DNA of 13,417 bases from Flavisolibacter sp. GTDB taxonomy: Bacteria > Bacteroidota > Bacteroidia > Chitinophagales > Chitinophagaceae. The notes beneath the pieces were generated by a model. It was not told where the DNA came from. It ran no database searches and saw nothing but the letters and a program-made list of their open reading frames with translations. The translations under genes were made by a program, and so were the position numbers. Where the stretch lies: assembly GCA_025936195.1 (NCBI GenBank), contig JAICTW010000010.1, positions 1 to 13,417 on the forward strand, read 5' to 3'. Shown here in pieces: positions 1 to 7,811 of this stretch. The stretch's first letter is position 1. Every line of letters starts with the position of its first letter.

Positions 1-1082
1 CTGTCTATCGAATCGTCAATCCTTTCATCCTCTACATTCTTCAGCACTTCTGCTGTAATTTTTCGCAAAGGATTTTTGTTCCGCTCATCGTATTCATTTC
101 TCCTGGTGATAATGTCAACACATTCAAAAACGGCGGTAACAAAGGAAGTAATATCGGCCTTATTTTTTCCGGCAATATCAAAAGCAGTTCCGTGGTCCGG
201 CGATGTGCGGACAAAAGGAAGTCCCGCTGTGAAGTTAACGCCTTCACCCACAGCAATGGTTTTAAAAGGGATCAATCCCTGGTCATGATACATGGCCAGA
301 ACGGCATCAAATTGCAAATAGCTTCTTCGTGCAAAAAAAGCATCGGAGCTGTAAGGACCAAACACCAACATATTTTGTTTAGCTTCCTTTATAGCCGGCC
401 TGATGATCTGCTCTTCTTCATTTCCAATCAGGCCTTCATCGCCTGCGTGAGGGTTGAGTCCTAACACTGCAATCTTCGGTTTGTCAATTCCAAAGTCCCT
501 TCTTAAGCTATGATGTAAAAGATGGAGTTTGGAAAGAATGGCATCTTTTGTAATGCTTTGCGCCACCTGTTTAACGGGGATGTGTTCTGTAACCAGCGCT
601 ACTCTTAAATTATCGGCATACAAAAGCATTAACACATCACTGGCATTGGCCAGGTTTTTCAGAAAAGGAGTGTGGCCGGTGAAATTAAATTCGGCAGACT
701 GTACATTTTTTTTATGAATAGGTGCGGTAACAATTCCCTGTATATGCCCTTCTCTTAAGGCGTCGGCCGCGGCCATCAGCGATTTCACTGCATATTTTCC
801 GCCGGTATCGTTCAATTGTCCCGGACTGATGACCACATCCTCCTCCCAACAATTGTAAATATTGATTTGCTTATGATTGACCTTGCTGAAATCTTTAATG
901 TTCTGATAGTTGAAATGAGCTTCGGGTACAGACTTTTTATAGAAATTAATCAACTTGCCGGAAGCAAAGATCACCGGGGTGCATTGCTCCAGTATCCGGT
1001 GGTCGGCAAAGGTTTTGATGATCAGTTCCGTGCCAACGCCGTTGATATCGCCGCAGGTAATTCCTATGATGGGTTTTTGCAT
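1..1082 (-). CDS. pdxA: 4-hydroxythreonine-4-phosphate dehydrogenase PdxA (3' end cut by window edge)
   Basis: The enzyme oxidises 4-phosphohydroxy-L-threonine with NAD and is followed by decarboxylation in the DXP-dependent pyridoxal phosphate pathway; it is a cytoplasmic, metal-dependent homodimer. The minus frame is open from ATG at 1082 (MQKPIIGITCGD) to the left edge, giving 360 codons with no stop. The family is about 330-365 residues long, so only the last few residues should be missing. Visible family signatures are the N-terminal GDINGVGTE (GDPAGIGPE in E. coli), TAPIHKK near residue 117, and three metal-ligand histidine regions: TGHTPF near 135, NPHAGDEG near 209 and YHDQG near 263. 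The segment DHGTAFDIAG near the C-terminal part is also typical. No recognisable Shine-Dalgarno precedes the start. It diverges from the secreted-protein gene at 1463. Identification is firm; only the true C-terminus is unseen. Confidence 0.96.
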   Translation of the reverse strand, partial: MQKPIIGITCGDINGVGTELIIKTFADHRILEQCTPVIFASGKLINFYKKSVPEAHFNYQNIKDFSKVNHKQINIYNCWEEDVVISPGQLNDTGGKYAVKSLMAAADALREGHIQGIVTAPIHKKNVQSAEFNFTGHTPFLKNLANASDVLMLLYADNLRVALVTEHIPVKQVAQSITKDAILSKLHLLHHSLRRDFGIDKPKIAVLGLNPHAGDEGLIGNEEEQIIRPAIKEAKQNMLVFGPYSSDAFFARRSYLQFDAVLAMYHDQGLIPFKTIAVGEGVNFTAGLPFVRTSPDHGTAFDIAGKNKADITSFVTAVFECVDIITRRNEYDERNKNPLRKITAEVLKNVEDERIDDSID

Positions 1083-1167
1083 GATGGAAATTTATCAGTA
1101 AAAATACAAGGAAACAGATAAAGGGTTTTGCGCAATTTTGGTAGTAGAGTTGCCCACGCATAATACG

Positions 1168-1199
1168 ATTGTTTTATTCAAGATGCGCTCCTACTTTTG
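1168..1199 (+). promoter_or_regulatory. Candidate Bacteroidota sigma-A promoter, rightward
   Basis: ATTG at 1168-1171 (the -33 TTG element) is followed after exactly 20 bp by TACTTTTG at 1192-1199, a full match to the Bacteroidota -7 consensus TAnnTTTG. Transcription would start near 1203-1206, leaving a leader of about 260 nt before the ATG at 1463, or producing a short RNA. This is a consensus match only. Confidence 0.45.
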
Positions 1200-1416
1200 A
1201 ATAAGGCTTAATAGCAGATAAGAAATTGAGCTTAGAAGGGGCCACCTAAGCGGTTAAGAATAAACCTTTAAAAAAATTAGGAGTTCTACTTGGATTTTTA
1301 AGTAAAAACTCTGACTTTAGCGCTGAAATCCGTTACCTGTTGAAGATGCCTGCAGAATTTGCAACCCATCTTTCTCTCAGAACATCTCCCACTAAGTAGT
1401 CAGGATTTCTTAGAAG

Positions 1417-1424
1417 TACCTTTG
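1417..1424 (+). promoter_or_regulatory. Candidate -7 promoter box close to the first T9SS gene
   Basis: TACCTTTG matches TAnnTTTG and lies 38 bp before the ATG at 1463, a more usual leader length than the distal promoter gives. No TTTG/TTG element is present about 20 bp upstream, so only half the promoter is supported. A near copy, TACCTTTTG with one extra T, follows at 1434-1442. Confidence 0.3.
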
Positions 1425-1462
1425 ACCATCCGATACCTTTTGTAAAACTAATTCGTCCGACT

Positions 1463-4042
1463 ATGAAAAAACTTTTACGCCTACTTGCTATCAGTTGCCT
1501 GGTCATTACTTCATTATATAGCGAGGCACAATGTGGTGCTGGATATACACAGGCCCAGTTAAACTGGGATAATCTGGATTATTATTACAACAGTGGAGGT
1601 GTTGCTCCTTATGTCAATTATGTGACCAGCACAATGGAAAGAACTCAAAAATTTGCAATTGGAACCAATTATGTTACAATTGTAACGTCTGCAAATGGCA
1701 TGGCTGACGGAGTGAATGGAACGCATAGCGGGAATGTGTCTGGATTTACGGGAGATGATGCTCAGTTCACACCCTCTTCAAGTGGGCAGACAATAACATT
1801 AACCTTTAATACAGAAGTCAAGAATCTGTCATTCACCTTATATGACATTGATGCCACTCAAAAAGTTGATCTGGGTGCAAAGGATGCAGGAAATACTTCG
1901 CAAATCATTACTGTAACTACTTATCTTGGTACAGCATTAAGCCTTTCTCCCATTACAGGTATTGCTACAAACCCTCGTATTACAGGTGGTGGTTCTAATT
2001 TGGCAAATAACGTTAATTCAGGGACGGCAACCATTAGCGTAACCGGACCGGTAAAAACGTTTACAATTTCTTTTAATGCTATAGGGACAGATCCTGTACT
2101 ATGGCTTTCAGACATTACAGCCTGTGTAACCGGAACTTTTCCGACTAACTACCACAAAATGGCTTCTGTCAAGCCATTTACGGGACAGCCTGATTATTTT
2201 ATAGTTACTCCCGATGATCAATCGGTTTATATGGTGGATCCACTAACAGGCAATGCGTCGCTTTTATTTACCGAAACGTCCAAGTTTGTAAACTCGTTTG
2301 GTTACGATCAAGTGAACCATATTCTGTATTACGTTACCGACGGGAGCTCAACCAGCACAGCCAAAAATAACAAGCAGTTAAAAAAATATGATTTTAATAC
2401 GGAAACAATTGCTGTTGTTATGTCGGATATTACGACAGGTCTAAACATACCAACTTTCGATGCAGGAGTGGAATCGGCTGGCGCTGCTTTTTATGATGGG
2501 GCTTTGTATTTAGGCATTGAGGGAGGTCGTAGTGGTTCTACTACCCGAAGGTCAATTATCTATCGTATAGAATTTGATGCGTCTCTTAATCCAATAAACG
2601 CTTATCAGGTGTATGCTACTGACGCTTATAATAGTAGTGGTACATCACTTCACGACTGGGGCGATTTTATAGTTAAAGATGGAGTGATTTATGATTTTAA
2701 CACAGCAAGGACCAATACTCCCACATACCCGAACAGTTCTTATGTTCATTATAACATGATGACGGGGCAGGTAATTAATACCTATATGAATCCGGACCCG
2801 GCTAATCCTTATTCAGGTCAGGTAGGAATGGACTGGCAGGGTAATTTATACACCTTTTTTTCTGATGGTGTTTCCAAATATAATCTGAATGGAACCAACG
2901 GTACTAAAGTACCAATAACGCTAATAAGTGGGGGCACCTGGCCTGGAGGTGCTGGTGATGCATCAGAGCCATTCCGTCCAAAGCTTGATTTTGGTGATGC
3001 TCCTGCCTCTTATGATCCTGCCTCTGGCGATCCTGCTGTTCATTCTGAGGATGTCAAATTAAGATTGGGTGCCAATCAGGATAAAGAATGGGTTACCAAA
3101 GGACAAACTGCATTAGCCAACTCGGATAGTTATGATGATGGCCTGGCTTATGTGACCAATCTTGTTCCGAGTTCAGGAAGCTATCTTACCACGGTTTCCG
3201 TTTATAACGATACGGTAGCTAATGCCACTGTGTGTGCCTGGTTAGATTATAATGGCAATGGTGTGTTTGATCCATCTGAAGGCATTTCAGTATCCGTTCC
3301 AAAGAGTTCATCTGCACAAAATGTGAACCTCTTCTGGCCAACTCTTTCTTCAAGCCTTCCCATAGGAAGTAATACCTATCTGCGCATACGGATAACCTAT
3401 GGAAGCAATGGCATGACCACGGCAAATCCCACAGGTTATTTTAACGGAGGCGAAGTAGAAGATTACAGGGTTTATGTAAATACCACTCCTTTGGAGGTTA
3501 AGCATTCTGATTTCAACGTTCAACTAACTAAAACCAAAACGGCAAAACTAACCTGGAGCTCACAGGAAGAATCAGAAATTGCTTATTACATTATTGAAAA
3601 AAGCACAGATAATACCAACTGGACTACGCTTGATTTTGCTAATTCAAAAATGCAGGCGGGCCTTGTTAAGCACGAGACAACCGACATGAATGTGGCCGAA
3701 GGAATTACCTATTACCGCTTAAAGACCATTCAAAAAGCCGGCAAGTCTAGTTTAAGCACGATCAAACAAATTGAAAATAAAACAGGAAACTTCTCTTTAC
3801 TCATTTCGCCTAACCCGGTTATATCAAAAGCTTTTGCCACCATTAGTTCTGCCTCTTCAGAAGACGCAGTAATACAAGTGGTGAACGACGGGGGCATAGT
3901 TATGTACAGCAATAAAATTCATTTGAATGCGGGTACCAATTCTATAGAATTGCCAGTAGCCGGCTTTGCTAATGGACGGTATATTGTAAATATAACAACC
4001 AGTTCAAAATCCTTACGTCAATCATTGATCGTAAATAAATGA
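1463..4042 (+). CDS. Secreted multidomain protein with GEVED domain and T9SS type A sorting domain
   Basis: An 859-residue exported protein of unknown function. Residues 1-23 form a clear Sec signal peptide (KK, then a hydrophobic LLRLLAISCLVITSL core, ending SEAQ). Residues about 25-225 are a beta-rich segment with LYDID and VLWLSDI that I cannot assign. Residues about 233-505 start with a VTPDDQSVYMVDPLTG-like pattern and resemble DUF6923-type propeller regions; this call is tentative. DFGDAP near 509, the calcium-loop-like DYNGNGVFDPSEG near 595 and GGEVEDYRV near 662 identify a GEVED domain. An FN3-like module (LTWSSQEESEIAYYIIEKS) begins near 695. Residues about 777-859 are a T9SS type A C-terminal domain: SPNP start, GGIVMYS, NGRYIVNI and a terminal Lys. 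The protein should cross the outer membrane by the Por system and be anchored or released after CTD cleavage. It probably shares a transcript with the gene 53 bp downstream. No catalytic motif is recognised; adhesion or matrix roles are inference. Confidence 0.9.
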   Translation: MKKLLRLLAISCLVITSLYSEAQCGAGYTQAQLNWDNLDYYYNSGGVAPYVNYVTSTMERTQKFAIGTNYVTIVTSANGMADGVNGTHSGNVSGFTGDDAQFTPSSSGQTITLTFNTEVKNLSFTLYDIDATQKVDLGAKDAGNTSQIITVTTYLGTALSLSPITGIATNPRITGGGSNLANNVNSGTATISVTGPVKTFTISFNAIGTDPVLWLSDITACVTGTFPTNYHKMASVKPFTGQPDYFIVTPDDQSVYMVDPLTGNASLLFTETSKFVNSFGYDQVNHILYYVTDGSSTSTAKNNKQLKKYDFNTETIAVVMSDITTGLNIPTFDAGVESAGAAFYDGALYLGIEGGRSGSTTRRSIIYRIEFDASLNPINAYQVYATDAYNSSGTSLHDWGDFIVKDGVIYDFNTARTNTPTYPNSSYVHYNMMTGQVINTYMNPDPANPYSGQVGMDWQGNLYTFFSDGVSKYNLNGTNGTKVPITLISGGTWPGGAGDASEPFRPKLDFGDAPASYDPASGDPAVHSEDVKLRLGANQDKEWVTKGQTALANSDSYDDGLAYVTNLVPSSGSYLTTVSVYNDTVANATVCAWLDYNGNGVFDPSEGISVSVPKSSSAQNVNLFWPTLSSSLPIGSNTYLRIRITYGSNGMTTANPTGYFNGGEVEDYRVYVNTTPLEVKHSDFNVQLTKTKTAKLTWSSQEESEIAYYIIEKSTDNTNWTTLDFANSKMQAGLVKHETTDMNVAEGITYYRLKTIQKAGKSSLSTIKQIENKTGNFSLLISPNPVISKAFATISSASSEDAVIQVVNDGGIVMYSNKIHLNAGTNSIELPVAGFANGRYIVNITTSSKSLRQSLIVNK

Positions 4043-4095
4043 TATAGAAAAACAAAAGACAGATTTCAATAACCAATATCAACCCTCATTTCGCG

Positions 4096-6999
4096 ATGAA
4101 AAAACCAATTTTGCTGCTCGGAGCTTTGATTTGTGTATTTCTAATTGTTTGGCTCCCGTTAAAAAAAACTTTGCATTCTTTTGAAAATGAAAACGAACAG
4201 GAAGAATATGAGAACGAAGAAGAAAAGGAAGCTGGTGTAGATAAGCAAATGTTTTCATGGTTTACTGCACGTGCTTATCCCGATCCATATTATTTGAATG
4301 ATAAGTATATGAGAGCCTGGCAACAGGCAGAAGCTATTCGCAATAAATACGCTTATCGGAAGACCCGGGTGGAGAGTGGTATGTGGAATTCAATAGGGCC
4401 TAACAGCGGAATTGGTGGCAGAATTTTGTCAATTGCAATTGATCCCACAAACAGTAATAAGCTTTTTGCTGGCAGTGCCAGTGGCGGTATTTGGAAATCT
4501 ACTAATGGAGGAAGTTCATGGTCCCAAGTTCCTACCGGCCTTCCTGTTCTAGGAGTTACCTCAATTATCATCAATCCGACAAATAGTAATGTTATTTATG
4601 CTGGAACAGGAGAAGTGTACAGGATTGATTCGACTTCAGGAACACCTAATCCAGGAAATGCAGGATTTGCTGTTTGGAAAGCCAGAGGCACTTATGGAAT
4701 TGGTATTTTAAAAAGTACTGATGGAGGGACAACTTGGGCGCAGGTATTAAATCATAGTACTTCCCAGTTATTCGGCATTCAAAGTTTGCGATTCGATCCG
4801 TCTGATCCTAATACGGTATATGCTTGTGCAACAGATGGGTTGTACCGGTCAACCGATGCTGGTGTGAACTGGACGAAGATTTTAAATCTTACTTACATAT
4901 CTGATGTTGTTATCAGCGGGACAAATATAGTAGCAGCTGTTGGCAATTTTGGAAATACTATAAAAGGAATTTACAAGAGTACTAATGGGGGTACATCTTG
5001 GACACAAATAACTTCCGGTCTTCCTTCAAGCTTTCAGGGCTTTATAAGATTTGGTTATCTTCCATCAGACGCCAGTACTATAATTGCCAGTATTGGCATT
5101 TGTGAAACTCCATCAGGTACAAATGAATTATACAAATCAACAAATTTTGGAACAAGTTGGACTGTATTGAGTAGTTCTAATCATACTAAGTGGCAATACT
5201 GGTGTGCACATGATGTTGCTATCAATCCTTTTGCTACGGATAGTTTAGCTTTTGGAGGTGTGAATGCTTATAAATACAGAATTTCAACCGCCACAAAATC
5301 TTCCGCCTTTTCAGTTCATGACGATATTCACAACATAGAATTCGATCCTTTAAAAAGAGGTACTCTTTATGTTTGTGGTGACGGTGGTATTTATAAAAGT
5401 ACTAATGGTGGCACCAGCTTTTCTGCAATCAATACCGGTTTAGGTGCTACGCAGTTTTATGCCACTATTGGAGTTTCTCCCACCAACGCAAATGTAGTTG
5501 TAGGCGGTTTGCAGGACAACGGAGTTTATATTACAACCAATGGAGGTTCTTCATGGTCGAAATACACCGGCAACTATGGTGATGGGGCCTCTTGCATTAT
5601 GAATGGAAGTTACATTAACACGTCTGGCGATGCTAGGAATTTTTGGTTTTCAGATGATGGTGGCAACACCGTCACTAACACATTAGGCTATCTTGCTTCT
5701 GGGGCACCCACTACAACTCATGATTCAAGAACGGCGTTTGTGGCTCCAATTGCTTTCTGCCAAAGCAATCCCTTGGTTGTTTATGTGGGAACAGATAATC
5801 TCCATAAAAGTACAGATGGCGGATCTTCTTGGTCCAATAATGTTTCGTATTCAGGTAATACTTCTCCCAGCAGCTGGATCGAAGCCGTTCATAAACCCGC
5901 AATTGCATTAGCCGTTTCTCCCACAAATTCTAATAAAGTATTTGCTTCTACTTCCAATTTTGCCCAATACGACAATGACGTAGATAACCTGCATGTTAAC
6001 GGTACGCCTAATGTTTTAAGAACTACAAACGGTAGCACTCCATTTACAAGTATCAAAAATTCATTACCAGATCGTTTTGTTATGGACTTTGCAGTTAGTC
6101 CCACTAATGATGATAGTGTGTTTGTAGTATTAGGCGGCTTTGGTACCGCACATGTATATGTTACCGGCAATGCCGGAGCCTCTCCAGCTACAAATGTTAC
6201 ATGGACTAGTGTAGGTGTCGGACTTCCCGATGCACCTTTCAATGCTATCTTGATTGATCCTGTCGATCCCAGGATAATTTATGCCGGAGGCGACATGGGT
6301 ATGTATGCAAGTCCTGATAGAGGAGCTACGTGGTATGACTTTAATAATGGTTTTAGCGACGATATTGCTATGGTGATGGACATCCAGCCATCCGCTGACG
6401 GACAATTAATCGTTGCCTCGCATGGCGAGGGAGTTTTTAAAGGCCCAAGATTTTCCAATCCGCTACCTGTTACCCTTACATCTTTTACCGGAGAAGCAGC
6501 AACCAATTCCAATAAGCTCACCTGGAATATTGCGCAGGAGTTGAACGTATCGCATTACGAGGTGGAAAGAAGCACTGATGGAACTAATTTTCAAAAGATC
6601 GCAACTATCAAAGCAACCAACAGAAGCACTTATAAGTATGAAGATGTTTTATCTGGTAATGGTTCTTATTACTACCGTTTAAAAATAGTAGATAATGATG
6701 CTTCTTATAAATATTCCGGGGTTATTTATTTGAAACGAATTTCCAAAACTGTGGTGCAGGTATTGAGCAATCCTTTTGCAGATGCCATTAAAATTCAGCT
6801 TTCCATTATGCAAAACAGCAAGGGACAGATCAATTTATATGATGCATCGGGAAAACTTTTAAGAAGCGAACGTTTAACGCTTGTTCCCGGACAATCAGTA
6901 TATACTTTAAATGACCTGAGCACCTTGCCTTCCGGAACCTATTTCATGGAGGCCATCATTAACGATCAGCGATGGAAACAAAAGCTTCTGAAAAATTAA
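4096..6999 (+). CDS. Asp-box (BNR/sortilin-like) beta-propeller protein with T9SS sorting domain
   Basis: A 967-residue cell-surface or secreted protein. The N-terminus has a hydrophobic segment (residues 4-20) after MKK but no obvious AxA signal-peptidase site, followed by a strongly acidic Glu/Asn stretch (about 29-46). From about residue 95 it carries a propeller opening with IGGRILSIAIDPTNS and SGGIWKSTNGGSSW. At least nine Asp-box motifs (S/T-x-D/N-x-G-x-S/T-W/F) start near residues 134, 206, 251, 293, 346, 434, 479, 571 and 738. They are typical of sialidase/BNR, VPS10/sortilin-like and GH74-like folds, but an Asp-box is structural and does not prove glycosidase activity. PVTLTSFTG near 793 opens an FN3-like module with LTWNIAQELNVSHYEVERS. 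The last ~80 residues are a T9SS type A domain (SNPFADAIKIQ, YDASGKLL, LPSGTYFMEA, ending KLLKN). It is probably cotranscribed with the preceding T9SS gene and ends at a strong terminator. Substrate or partner unknown. Confidence 0.9.
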   Translation: MKKPILLLGALICVFLIVWLPLKKTLHSFENENEQEEYENEEEKEAGVDKQMFSWFTARAYPDPYYLNDKYMRAWQQAEAIRNKYAYRKTRVESGMWNSIGPNSGIGGRILSIAIDPTNSNKLFAGSASGGIWKSTNGGSSWSQVPTGLPVLGVTSIIINPTNSNVIYAGTGEVYRIDSTSGTPNPGNAGFAVWKARGTYGIGILKSTDGGTTWAQVLNHSTSQLFGIQSLRFDPSDPNTVYACATDGLYRSTDAGVNWTKILNLTYISDVVISGTNIVAAVGNFGNTIKGIYKSTNGGTSWTQITSGLPSSFQGFIRFGYLPSDASTIIASIGICETPSGTNELYKSTNFGTSWTVLSSSNHTKWQYWCAHDVAINPFATDSLAFGGVNAYKYRISTATKSSAFSVHDDIHNIEFDPLKRGTLYVCGDGGIYKSTNGGTSFSAINTGLGATQFYATIGVSPTNANVVVGGLQDNGVYITTNGGSSWSKYTGNYGDGASCIMNGSYINTSGDARNFWFSDDGGNTVTNTLGYLASGAPTTTHDSRTAFVAPIAFCQSNPLVVYVGTDNLHKSTDGGSSWSNNVSYSGNTSPSSWIEAVHKPAIALAVSPTNSNKVFASTSNFAQYDNDVDNLHVNGTPNVLRTTNGSTPFTSIKNSLPDRFVMDFAVSPTNDDSVFVVLGGFGTAHVYVTGNAGASPATNVTWTSVGVGLPDAPFNAILIDPVDPRIIYAGGDMGMYASPDRGATWYDFNNGFSDDIAMVMDIQPSADGQLIVASHGEGVFKGPRFSNPLPVTLTSFTGEAATNSNKLTWNIAQELNVSHYEVERSTDGTNFQKIATIKATNRSTYKYEDVLSGNGSYYYRLKIVDNDASYKYSGVIYLKRISKTVVQVLSNPFADAIKIQLSIMQNSKGQINLYDASGKLLRSERLTLVPGQSVYTLNDLSTLPSGTYFMEAIINDQRWKQKLLKN

Positions 7000-7023
7000 A
7001 ATAGCAATAAACAGAAAATAACT

Positions 7024-7046
7024 AAGCCCTCCGTTGGAGGGTTTTT
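7024..7046 (+). terminator. Rho-independent terminator after the T9SS gene pair
   Basis: A 9-bp stem (AAGCCCTCC 7024-7032 with GGAGGGTTT 7036-7044, one G-T pair) closes a GTT loop and runs into a T-rich tail from 7042 (TTTTTCTTTT). It lies 24 bp after the stop of the propeller gene and 10 bp beyond the stop of the convergent NlpC/P60 gene. The T-run makes rightward termination the stronger reading; the leftward side has only a weak T-rich tail. Confidence 0.85.
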
Positions 7047-7056
7047 CTTTTAAATT

Positions 7057-7680
7057 CTATTCCTCATTCTCTTCAAATATCCGTATAGTTTTCAGGTACC
7101 GGCTTTGATAATAATTATTTAGTGGTGTAATGGTTACTCCATACTTTTTACCGGAAGTGGAATGAATAAATTGCAACAACTTGTTTTCATTAGATACCAC
7201 CAAACCCATGTGACCTACAAATTTTTCAGTGCTGTCAGTTCCTGTAAATAGAATCAAATCACCTGCCTTTGCGCTGTCTGCAGGAATGGTCCTGCCTACG
7301 TTAGTAAAATCAATTGAAGATCTTGGAACAATAATGTTGAAATGCGTAAAAACATACGTAATGAATCCCGAACAATCAAAACCAACCTTGGGATCAGTTG
7401 AAGCGTAACGGTAAGGAGTACCGATCAGTGTTTTGGCAAAAGCAACCACCTGCTGCGGATGAATATTCTTAGTGTGTATTTGCGAAGCGGGTACTAAAAC
7501 AGAATCTGTTTTCAATGTATCAATAATTAAAACAGCAGAATCTTTTTGGATCGAATCAGCTTTTGCATGCAACGTATCTGTAGAAGTCAATTGCGTTGAA
7601 TCTTTATGCTTCTCCTGGTCATTGCCTGAAAAAATGCAGGAAGAAAAAACGAGAGCTATGAGCAGAACGACAAATTTCAT
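7057..7680 (-). CDS. NlpC/P60-family cell-wall hydrolase, probable lipoprotein
   Basis: A 207-residue protein that should cleave peptide bonds in peptidoglycan stems (gamma-D-Glu-diamino acid endopeptidase type) in the envelope. I choose the ATG at 7680 because MKFVVLLIALVFSSC then forms a compact lipoprotein signal with Cys15 as the lipidation site; the ATG at 7692 would add MDEN before it. GGATGAGA just before 7680 may assist this start. The lipobox FSSC is a relaxed one. A Ser/Thr/Asp/Lys-rich linker of about 50 residues follows. The C-terminal NlpC/P60 domain, from about residue 75, shows GTPYRYAS, FDCSGF with the nucleophile Cys103, GDLILF, HMGLV with His157, and FIHSTS with His173 as the probable third polar residue. 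All catalytic positions are intact. Its gene is convergent with the T9SS pair and divergent from fumC. The physiological substrate is not shown by the sequence. Confidence 0.9.
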   Translation of the reverse strand: MKFVVLLIALVFSSCIFSGNDQEKHKDSTQLTSTDTLHAKADSIQKDSAVLIIDTLKTDSVLVPASQIHTKNIHPQQVVAFAKTLIGTPYRYASTDPKVGFDCSGFITYVFTHFNIIVPRSSIDFTNVGRTIPADSAKAGDLILFTGTDSTEKFVGHMGLVVSNENKLLQFIHSTSGKKYGVTITPLNNYYQSRYLKTIRIFEENEE

Positions 7681-7729
7681 ATTCTCATCCATACAAGTTT
7701 CGGGCTAATTTTTAACGATCCGGCATTTG

Positions 7730-7762
7730 CGAAAGTAATTTCAGTACTCTTATTATTTCAAA
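7730..7762 (-). promoter_or_regulatory. Candidate promoter for the NlpC/P60 gene
   Basis: On the minus strand TTTG (7762-7759) is followed after 21 bp by TACTTTCG (7737-7730), one mismatch from TAnnTTTG. Transcription would begin near 7726, giving a leader of about 45 nt to the ATG at 7680. Spacing and both elements fit the Bacteroidota sigma-A pattern. Confidence 0.4.
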
Positions 7763-7785
7763 TAAATTCCTTTGAACAGATGACC

Positions 7786-7793
7786 TAATTTTG
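7786..7793 (+). promoter_or_regulatory. Candidate -7 promoter box for fumC
   Basis: TAATTTTG is an exact match to TAnnTTTG and lies 18 bp before the fumC ATG at 7812. No TTTG lies at the expected 19-21 bp upstream (one occurs at 7771-7774, too close), so this is a half-promoter match. It predicts a leader of only about 12-15 nt. Confidence 0.4.
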
Positions 7794-7811
7794 CGTCACA
7801 ATTTTTGAACT

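Larger units (their letters stand above)
1083..1462. other. Divergent intergenic region, 380 bp, no gene seen
   Basis: The region separates pdxA (leftward) from the first T9SS protein gene (rightward). Short frames across it look like overlaps with the pdxA antisense or lack any family resemblance. It contains a rightward promoter candidate at 1168-1199 and a second -7-like box at 1417-1424, listed separately. Small inverted repeats are visible: GCTTAG 1230-1235 with CTAAGC 1246-1251, GGTT 1252-1255 with AACC 1263-1266, and CTAAG 1392-1396 with CTTAG 1409-1413. None is followed by a T-run, so they do not look like terminators. I recognise no riboswitch consensus. Confidence 0.6.

Noticed and set aside
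1230..1251. GCTTAG/CTAAGC hairpin as a riboswitch or terminator
   Set aside because: Six-base stem with a 10-nt loop, no known riboswitch consensus and no T-run; kept only as a note in the intergenic entry.
4096..6999. Calling the propeller protein a sialidase or GH74 xyloglucanase
   Set aside because: Asp-boxes are structural; I could not identify the catalytic residues of either family, so only the fold is claimed.
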